A stretch of 64,000 nt of DNA, from positions 16,064 to 80,063 of the forward strand of contig NZ_RYFG02000106.1 of assembly GCF_003994235.2 (NCBI RefSeq). Direction: 5' to 3'. The notes below the pieces were generated by a model that ran no database searches, was not told the origin of the DNA, and saw only the letters and a program-made list of their open reading frames with translations. Source of the DNA: Candidatus Methylobacter oryzae. Its GTDB lineage: Bacteria > Pseudomonadota > Gammaproteobacteria > Methylococcales > Methylomonadaceae. This document shows, in pieces, positions 58,760 through 64,000 of the stretch. The position numbers were made by a program, and so were the translations under genes. The first letter of the stretch is position 1; the number at the start of each line of letters is the position of its first letter.

Positions 58760-59073
58760 TTCGCCGGTTTGATGTTTACCTGGTTGAGCTCGATCCTGCT
58801 GTCGGCAGTGAAATCAGAAAAACCAGACCTTGTGTGATCATTTCGCCGAATGAAATGAATTGCTTGAAAACGGTATTGATCGCGCCTATGACGACGAAAG
58901 GTTTTGATGCGCCCTCAAGAGTTAAGCTTCAATTTCAAGAAAAGAGCGGACTTGTTTTGCTGGATCAATTGCGTTCGGTCGATAAATCAAGGCTGGCTAA
59001 AAAGCTTGGTGCCGTAGACATTAAAACGCAAAAACTGATTTCATCGACCTTGGTCGATATGTTCGAGCTGTAA
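58747..59073 (+). CDS. MazF/PemK-like mRNA interferase toxin
   Basis: 108 residues (106 from the ATG at 58753). PemK/MazF fold: FDVYLVELDPAVGSEIRKTRPCVIISP, APMTTKGF and LLDQLRSVDKSRL, with the active-site Arg and Thr regions in place. Expected to cut mRNA at a short sequence when freed from the antitoxin. Confidence 0.93.
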   Translation: MGMVVRRFDVYLVELDPAVGSEIRKTRPCVIISPNEMNCLKTVLIAPMTTKGFDAPSRVKLQFQEKSGLVLLDQLRSVDKSRLAKKLGAVDIKTQKLISSTLVDMFEL

Positions 59074-59189
59074 AGATCGGGTTGAGTTATTGTTCATTAG
59101 GTTTTGCACATAGGATGTATTTTTTAGAAGCAATGCGGCCAACCGGCCATGGCCGAACTGGTGGCAAAATTCGCTTCGGATAAATCAAG

Positions 59190-60536
59190 TTAACCCCGGG
59201 CGACCAACCTGACCGGCAGCCCGCCTTTGGGCTTTATTGTCACCGCCATTTCCGCTTCGGTTTCTTCGTTGCTAAGCAGCTGTACATCGAAATGCCGCAG
59301 CATCATGCCGAGTAAAACCTGGCTTTCCAACAACGCAAAATGGTTGCCGATGCAGACACGCTCGCCGGTGCCGAACGGCATGAATACAAAGCGGCGGCTG
59401 TCGTTGTTCAAGAAACGCTCGGGATCGAATTGCTCGGGTTGTTGCCAGAAATCCGGGTGATGGTGAAGGTTGTAAATGCTGAAAATCGCCAGCCGTCCTT
59501 GTTTTAGCGAGTAACCGTCAATTTCGGTATCCCTGGCGATTTTGCGCATCAAAATGCCGGCAGGCGGGTAGAGGCGCATCGACTCGTTCAGCACGGCCCT
59601 GGTATAAACAAGTTGCTGTAAATCTTCCGACGTCGGCATGCGGTCGTGCGGCAATTGCTCTAATTCCCGGCGCAACCTGGACAGCACGTCCGGATGGCGG
59701 GCCAGCAAATACAGCGTCCAGGTCAGCACGTTCGCAGTGGTTTCGTGGCCGGCGGTAAAAATCGTGATGACCTCATCGCGAATTTGCCGGTCGGACATCT
59801 TGTTGCCGCTGTCGTCGCTGGCGTTCAGCAGCATCTCCAATAAATCGGTGTGGGGTTCGGCCTGGTTGCGGCGCTGCTCGATAATTTCGTAAATAATGCC
59901 GTCCAGCAATGCTTTGGCGGCTTTGAATTGCCGGTTGGCCTGAGTTGGAACGAACAGCGGCAGGCGCAAAGGATTCATCGCCGTTTTGGCCGAAAACCGG
60001 AGCAGCGTGTCCAGTGCCGGCGCGAGACGATCCACTTTATCCAGTACGCTGGTGCTGAACATCGTTTGCGTAATCACCTCCAGCGTCACCCGCAGCATTT
60101 CGTCGGCCAGATTGACTTCGGCGTCGTTGCCCAGGCCGCGCCACCGGTCCAGCAAATGATCGCCGGCACTGACGATTTGCGGCAGCAGCGCGACCAAATT
60201 GCTGCGCTGGAAAACCGGCTGCATCAACCGCCGCTGCCGTTGCCACAGCTCGTCCCGGCTGGTCAGCAAGCCTTGTCCCAACACCAAGCCCAGGCCGGTA
60301 GGTTTTTTCGGGTCGTACATTTTGACGAACACGTCGCTTTGCTTGACTAGCGCTTGCTCGATCAGCTTGGGGTGGCTGACCAGATAGAAATGGCGCGTAA
60401 CCAGCCTGAAACTGACCAAATCGCCATAGCTGCGCTGCCAGTCGCAAAATGCCTGGAATGCATTGGCTTTCATTTGACGTAAATTACCTAGTAAAAGTTC
60501 GCCTTTGACGGTTGGGATAGTTTTGTTGTGGGACAT
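59190..60536 (-). CDS. Cytochrome P450
   Basis: 448 residues from the ATG at 60536 (MSHNKTIPTVKGELLLGN); a TTG 39 bp upstream is in frame. Helix-I motif FTAGHETTANV, ExxR in NESMRLYPPAG, and the heme-thiolate loop FMPFGTGERVCIGNHFALLE. No N-terminal membrane anchor, so a soluble bacterial P450 of the CYP102/CYP4-like branch. No ferredoxin or reductase gene is adjacent; the substrate is unknown. Confidence 0.95.
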   Translation of the reverse strand: MSHNKTIPTVKGELLLGNLRQMKANAFQAFCDWQRSYGDLVSFRLVTRHFYLVSHPKLIEQALVKQSDVFVKMYDPKKPTGLGLVLGQGLLTSRDELWQRQRRLMQPVFQRSNLVALLPQIVSAGDHLLDRWRGLGNDAEVNLADEMLRVTLEVITQTMFSTSVLDKVDRLAPALDTLLRFSAKTAMNPLRLPLFVPTQANRQFKAAKALLDGIIYEIIEQRRNQAEPHTDLLEMLLNASDDSGNKMSDRQIRDEVITIFTAGHETTANVLTWTLYLLARHPDVLSRLRRELEQLPHDRMPTSEDLQQLVYTRAVLNESMRLYPPAGILMRKIARDTEIDGYSLKQGRLAIFSIYNLHHHPDFWQQPEQFDPERFLNNDSRRFVFMPFGTGERVCIGNHFALLESQVLLGMMLRHFDVQLLSNEETEAEMAVTIKPKGGLPVRLVARG

Positions 60537-60719
60537 GGATAGTAGAGCTAGAGGTTCGGGGTGAATATTATTCAATATTTTGGCAGGAGGGGCATGATAT
60601 TTATGACTGACCGGCGGCGAAAAAGCTATCGCTCGAAAGATAAGGCCGGCTGAAATTGGTAAAATCTGCGCTCCCGGCTTACCGTTGAGCCGAAAACAGA
60701 TAAAGCATTCAAAATATCA

Positions 60720-61502
60720 ATGACGTTACTCGATTTTTCTTTATACCAAATACTCGCAATTGCCCTGGTGTTTGTCTGGACCGGCTTTGTCCGGACCGGG
60801 CTGGGTTTCGGCGGCGCCGCGCTGGGCTTGCCGCTGATGTTGTTCATCCATAACAATCCGCTGTTATGGTTGCCTATCATCGGCGTACATTTGCTGTTTT
60901 TCTCCGGTTTGACATTGTTTAACCGCTTGCATAATGTCGATTGGCCGTATTTGCGCGCTTCCGCGGTTTATATTATCCCCGCCGCTTTCGTAGGCATTTT
61001 CGGGCTGCTGAACCTGCCGGTGTTATGGCTGAACGGCTTTATCTATTCGGTCACCTTGTTTTACGGTTTTACCTGGATGCTTAACCGAGGCATTCAGAGC
61101 CGGCATGTTTGGGCGGATAGAGCGCTGTTAATGTTAGGCGGCTACGTTGCCGGGATTTCCTTGACCGGCGCGCCGTTGATGGTCGCTGTCTATATGCGCA
61201 ACGTCAGTAAGGATAAGCTGCGGGACACCTTGTTTATCCTGTGGTTCACGTTGGTCAGCATCAAAATGACGACGTTTATCGCCCTGTCCGTCGATTTGCA
61301 TTTTCTCACGGCACTGGCGTTGTTACCGATTGCCGCGATAGGGCATATAGCGGGTTTGAAAACGCATGACACTATTATGCGCAACGATTTGATGTTTAAA
61401 CGCTGGATCGGCGGCGGGTTGGTTACGGTGAGTTTGTTGGGATTATGGCAGTTGTATAGTCAATTTGTTCAGGATTTTATGAAAAGCTTCAGCTTGATTT
61501 GA
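60720..61502 (+). CDS. TauE/SafE-family (TSUP) membrane permease
   Basis: 260 residues, about eight membrane helices, with the family motif GFGGAALGLPLML near the N-terminus and the repeat SLTGAPLMVAVYMRN in the second half. Relatives export sulfite, sulfoacetate or other organosulfur anions; the substrate here is not determined. The 3' 60% of the gene and its downstream flank are present again at 63019. Confidence 0.88.
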   Translation: MTLLDFSLYQILAIALVFVWTGFVRTGLGFGGAALGLPLMLFIHNNPLLWLPIIGVHLLFFSGLTLFNRLHNVDWPYLRASAVYIIPAAFVGIFGLLNLPVLWLNGFIYSVTLFYGFTWMLNRGIQSRHVWADRALLMLGGYVAGISLTGAPLMVAVYMRNVSKDKLRDTLFILWFTLVSIKMTTFIALSVDLHFLTALALLPIAAIGHIAGLKTHDTIMRNDLMFKRWIGGGLVTVSLLGLWQLYSQFVQDFMKSFSLI

Positions 61503-61568
61503 TAGTTCCGTCGGGCATGCTGTTTATGCCCAACAATCAGATAGACTAATAGTGTCGGGCAACGAAAA
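61069..61568 (+). repeat. Direct repeat, left copy (3' part of TSUP gene and flank)
   Basis: From TTACCTGGATGCTTAACCG to GTCGGGCAACGAAAAA this is closely similar to 63019-63541, including about 60 bp of non-coding flank (GCATGCTGTTTATG, ACTAATAG). The copies bracket the hicAB pair and the IS110 remnant. Confidence 0.9.
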
Positions 61569-61819
61569 AACTTAGCTAAATAAAGTCCAATAAAGTGCCT
61601 TATGAGGCTAGCGGGCTGGCCCATTCCTCGCTGCATCTTCACCGAATCGGCGGAAAGTGCGATAGCAAGCGCAGTGCTTATCCTTTAAGGTTAAGCTGTT
61701 AGTGGTAAAGAAAAAATTATGTTCAACGCCGCTTGAAAAATAACCGGACTTCTTTTTACTTTTTGCGGCTTATAAAATATAGATTACATTGCTATCAGTA
61801 TTTGATAGCATTTGCCTCT

Positions 61820-62074
61820 ATGAAAGCCAAGCATCTAAAAACCTTGCATTCCGTATTTGCCTTGCCTACACGAGCGTCTATTGTATTTGCCGAGCTTGAG
61901 GCACTGCTAATCGCATTGGGTGCCGAAAAGACCGAGCGCGAAGGTTCGCGTGTGAAATTCATGCTACAGGGCATGGAATGGCATGCGCACCGGCCACACC
62001 CAGGAAAGGATGCCAAGAAATATCAGGTTGAGCAATTACGCGAAATGCTGAGCAAACTGGAGATTAAACCATGA
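61820..62074 (+). CDS. HicA-like toxin
   Basis: 84 residues from the ATG at 61820 (MKAKHLKTL). HicA mRNA interferase fold (dsRBD-like): FAELEALLIALGA, EGSRVKFML, and HPGKDAKKYQVEQLREML, but the catalytic-His region reads WHAHRPHPG. Overlaps hicB by 4 bp. The 317 bp before it (61503-61819) contain the repeat flank and no gene. Confidence 0.88.
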   Translation: MKAKHLKTLHSVFALPTRASIVFAELEALLIALGAEKTEREGSRVKFMLQGMEWHAHRPHPGKDAKKYQVEQLREMLSKLEIKP

Positions 62075-62403
62075 ACACTATGACTTATAAGGGCTATACA
62101 GCCCGCATTGAATTCGATGATCGCGATTCTATATTCGTGGGCCGGGTACTGGGAGTAAAAGCCATCATCGGTTTTCATGGCGAAACAGTAACCGAATTAC
62201 GTGCAGACTTCGAAGCCGCTATTGACTTCATGATTGAGGGTTGCAAGGCGCGCGGCGAGTCGCCGGAAAAGCCCGCCAGCGGCAAATTGATGCTGCGTGT
62301 GCCTCCGGAGGTTCATGCTGCGGCGCTGGTAGCCGCCCAGGCTACCGGCAAAAGCCTTAATCAGTGGGCTGCCGAGATACTTGGAAAAGCGGCTCATGTT
62401 TAA
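62071..62403 (+). CDS. HicB-like antitoxin
   Basis: 110 residues. N-terminal HicB partial RNase H fold (YKGYTARIEFDDRDSIFVGRV, FEAAIDFMIEGCKARG) and C-terminal ribbon-helix-helix (GKLMLRVPPEVHAAALVAAQ, SLNQWAAEIL) for operator binding. Toxin-first order as usual for hicAB. Confidence 0.92.
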   Translation: MNTMTYKGYTARIEFDDRDSIFVGRVLGVKAIIGFHGETVTELRADFEAAIDFMIEGCKARGESPEKPASGKLMLRVPPEVHAAALVAAQATGKSLNQWAAEILGKAAHV

Positions 62404-62531
62404 CGGATAAAAGTTGCGTAGTCCGTATGTAGTATAGCGGAATATGGGATGATTGAAGCCATGAAGCTCCTTCCGCAAGCCCCTGATTGGCTGCTTGCTT
62501 TTATGTCAGAAGAATGCACAATTCAAGACCT

Positions 62532-63017
62532 GACCCCGTGTTTCTTAAAGGTCGGGCATAACCGTTATAGCCTTCCATCGCGATGGACACCGATAATTGG
62601 TGTTTCAGTTCATGTTGCTGAATTCTTTTAAAAAAAGTTTCGAAGCCTTGTTTCGTATGCGGAATTTCAAACTCATCAAGCAGATTCCCGTCAGACAAGC
62701 CAACGGCAACTGAATGGAACCTACAACCAATATCCAAACTGACGCGGATTTCTGGAAATACGGCGGTTGACATAATGGACTCCTGATAGTCTGATAAGGA
62801 AATACACCCATCAGCCTCGTCTACTTGCAGAGTCACAAAGAATTGGACATCATCCCGGTAGGCTTGTATGGATGATGTAGGTGACGAGGGCGGCATTTCA
62901 AAGTCGAGCCAACATACGTTGCGGACCCTAAGAGCCACACCCTCGCCAGGAAAATAGACTACGCTTTCTCAACAAGGGTGTCACCTACAAAATACAATGG
63001 TAGACCCCGTGTTTCTT
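62532..63017. mobile_element. IS110-derived remnant bounded by 15-bp direct repeats
   Basis: GACCCCGTGTTTCTT occurs exactly at 62532-62546 and 63003-63017. Between them lies the 5' part of an IS110-type transposase gene with its upstream region. The right repeat abuts the truncated permease copy. This 486-bp block looks like a deletion derivative of an IS110 insertion. Confidence 0.75.
62546..62773 (-). pseudogene. IS110-family transposase, N-terminal fragment
   Basis: ATG at 62773 with AGGAG upstream. About 75 residues match the RuvC-like DEDD domain start of IS110 transposases (VSLDIGCRFHSVAVGL with the first Asp, HTKQGFETFFKRI, VSIAMEGYNGYARPL with the Glu). The match breaks exactly at the left direct repeat; the frame then runs 14 unrelated codons to a stop at 62501. 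The middle and the C-terminal transposase_20 domain are gone, so it is inactive. Confidence 0.85.
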
Positions 63018-63018
63018 C

Positions 63019-63452
63019 TTACCTGGATGCTTAACCGAGGCATTCAGAGCCGGCATGTTTGGGCGGATAGAGTGCTGTTAATGTTGGGCGGATACGTGGC
63101 CGGGATTTCCTTGACCGGCGCGCCGTTGATGGTTGCGGTCTATATGCGCAACGTCAGCAAGGATAAGTTGCGGGATACCTTGTTTATCCTGTGGTTCACG
63201 TTGGTCAGCATCAAAATGACGACGTTTGTTGCCCTGTCTGTCGATTTGCATTTTCTAACGGCACTGGCGCTGCTACCGATTGCCGCGATAGGACACATAG
63301 TGGGCTTGAAAACGCATAACGCTATTATGCTCAACGATTTGCTATTTAAACGATGGATCGGCGGCGGCTTGGTTACTGTGAGTCTGTTGGGGTTATGGCA
63401 GTTGTATAGCCAATTTGGTCAGGATTTTTTAAAAAACACTGGCTTGATCTGA
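63019..63452 (+). pseudogene. 5'-truncated second copy of the TSUP permease
   Basis: Starts at TWMLNRGIQSRHVWADR and continues to the native C-terminus (SQFGQDFLKNTGLI). It differs from the full copy at a few percent of residues (for example A to V, T to A, R to L changes), many codon differences being silent. The first about 116 residues are missing. An in-frame ATG at 62997 inside the IS remnant could give a short protein but no proper permease. Confidence 0.85.
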
Positions 63453-63541
63453 TTGCTTCTAAAATTAGTTCCGTAGTAGGTCGAGCATGCTGTTTATGTC
63501 CGACAATTAGATATACTAATAGCGTCGGGCAACGAAAAAGC
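63019..63541 (+). repeat. Direct repeat, right copy
   Basis: Second copy of 61069-61568. It continues after GTCGGGCAACGAAAAA into GCTGTTGCCCGACC, which forms a short palindrome with GGTCG/GGGCAAC; that part is absent from the left copy, where hicAB-side DNA follows. Confidence 0.85.
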
Positions 63542-63561
63542 TGTTGCCCGACCTATGAGAG

Positions 63562-64000
63562 CTATATTTGCCATTCCAGTTGCAAAGGTATCTTAAGCGC
63601 TATTTCCTGATAATGTTGGCGAATGGTTTCGGGGCTGAGGTTTAGTTTTTTTGCGACTTGTTCTACTTGGTCTTCTGTAATGGGTTCTAAAGGATCTTGC
63701 CAGGGAGCAATACTGTCAAGGTCACGTGACAGTAATTTTATTTTTACGTTTTCAAAGTTATGTTGTGCTAAAGCCCCAAGTGCTTCTTGACGGATATCTT
63801 CATGTTTGTCTTGCAAACACAGCTTTAGCAGCGGATAAGTTTCTGTCCGGTCTTGATAATGCTGAGCCAAAGCCTCAATGGCAGTCCGGCGAACATTTTC
63901 ATCTTTATCCTGTAGGCACTGAGTCAATAGAGGATAAGTTTCCGTCCGGTCTTGATAATGCTGAGCCAAAGCCTCGATGGCAGCCCGGCGAACATTTTCA
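63562..64000 (-). CDS. HEAT-repeat protein, C-terminal part (starts beyond window)
   Basis: 145 codons, open to the right edge. Three HEAT units: residues 1-33 and 34-66 of the visible part are almost identical (ENVRR.AIEALAQHYQDR / TETYPLL..CLQDK), the third (EDIRQEALGALAQHN) is diverged. A C-terminal segment, TEDQVEQVAKKLNLSPETIR, follows. The two first units are 99-bp tandem DNA repeats. Such tails are common on NACHT or other STAND ATPases and on TIR/protease-HEAT proteins; the effector part lies outside the window, so the type is unknown. Confidence 0.85.
   Translation of the reverse strand, partial: ENVRRAAIEALAQHYQDRTETYPLLTQCLQDKDENVRRTAIEALAQHYQDRTETYPLLKLCLQDKHEDIRQEALGALAQHNFENVKIKLLSRDLDSIAPWQDPLEPITEDQVEQVAKKLNLSPETIRQHYQEIALKIPLQLEWQI

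Overview
The window looks like chromosome of a gammaproteobacterium, most likely a methanotroph of the order Methylococcales. This is an inference from the gene families: the IF-2-like sequence type, a ThiS-ThiG fusion, RegB/RegA, and a DUF4266-DUF3570-ApbE cluster next to secreted putative metal-binding proteins. No methane or methanol oxidation gene, rRNA, tRNA or CRISPR array was found here.

Layout. 1-3.8 kb: 5' part of a very large membrane protein (minus strand), running off the left edge. 3.86-5.78 kb: a compact two-gene unit (minus) in which an ABC/AAA-type ATPase carries the N-terminal region of translation initiation factor IF-2 and is followed 2 bp later by a small protein with a PD-(D/E)XK-like motif. 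This is the best candidate for an undescribed, possibly defensive, system. 5.9-9.8 kb: trpG, trpE, rpe and a fumarylacetoacetate-hydrolase-family gene. 9.9-16.6 kb: a type IV minor pilin operon (fimT/fimU, pilV, pilW, pilX, pilY1, pilE). 16.6-19.1 kb: a QseBC-like two-component pair whose sensor domain has an internal duplication. 19.2-26.1 kb: hemW, pyrE, a dynamin-like GTPase, trmB, a thiS-thiG fusion and DAHP synthase.

26.5-41.9 kb is an envelope and metal/redox island. It holds two exported proteins that would begin with His after signal cleavage, a TlpA-like thioredoxin, a DUF4266 lipoprotein, a DUF3570/outer-membrane-channel fusion with a match to the ApbE flavinylation motif, ApbE itself, a TonB-dependent receptor, a BNR-type lipoprotein, a DedA protein and TonB-ExbB-ExbD. 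It also contains a 7-bp tandem repeat, two phage-tail-like orphans and a REP-like repeat family.

42-58.4 kb is mostly housekeeping: kup, an AP2-like DNA-binding protein, a 2-Cys peroxiredoxin, hslO, msrA, regB-regA, a 60-residue membrane protein, lpxD, moaC, moaDE, a DUF2797 protein and ilvI-ilvH-ilvC. 58.5-64 kb is accessory: mazEF-like and hicAB-like toxin-antitoxin pairs, a cytochrome P450, a TauE/SafE permease, a 5'-truncated second copy of that permease beyond an IS110 remnant, and a HEAT-repeat protein running off the right edge.
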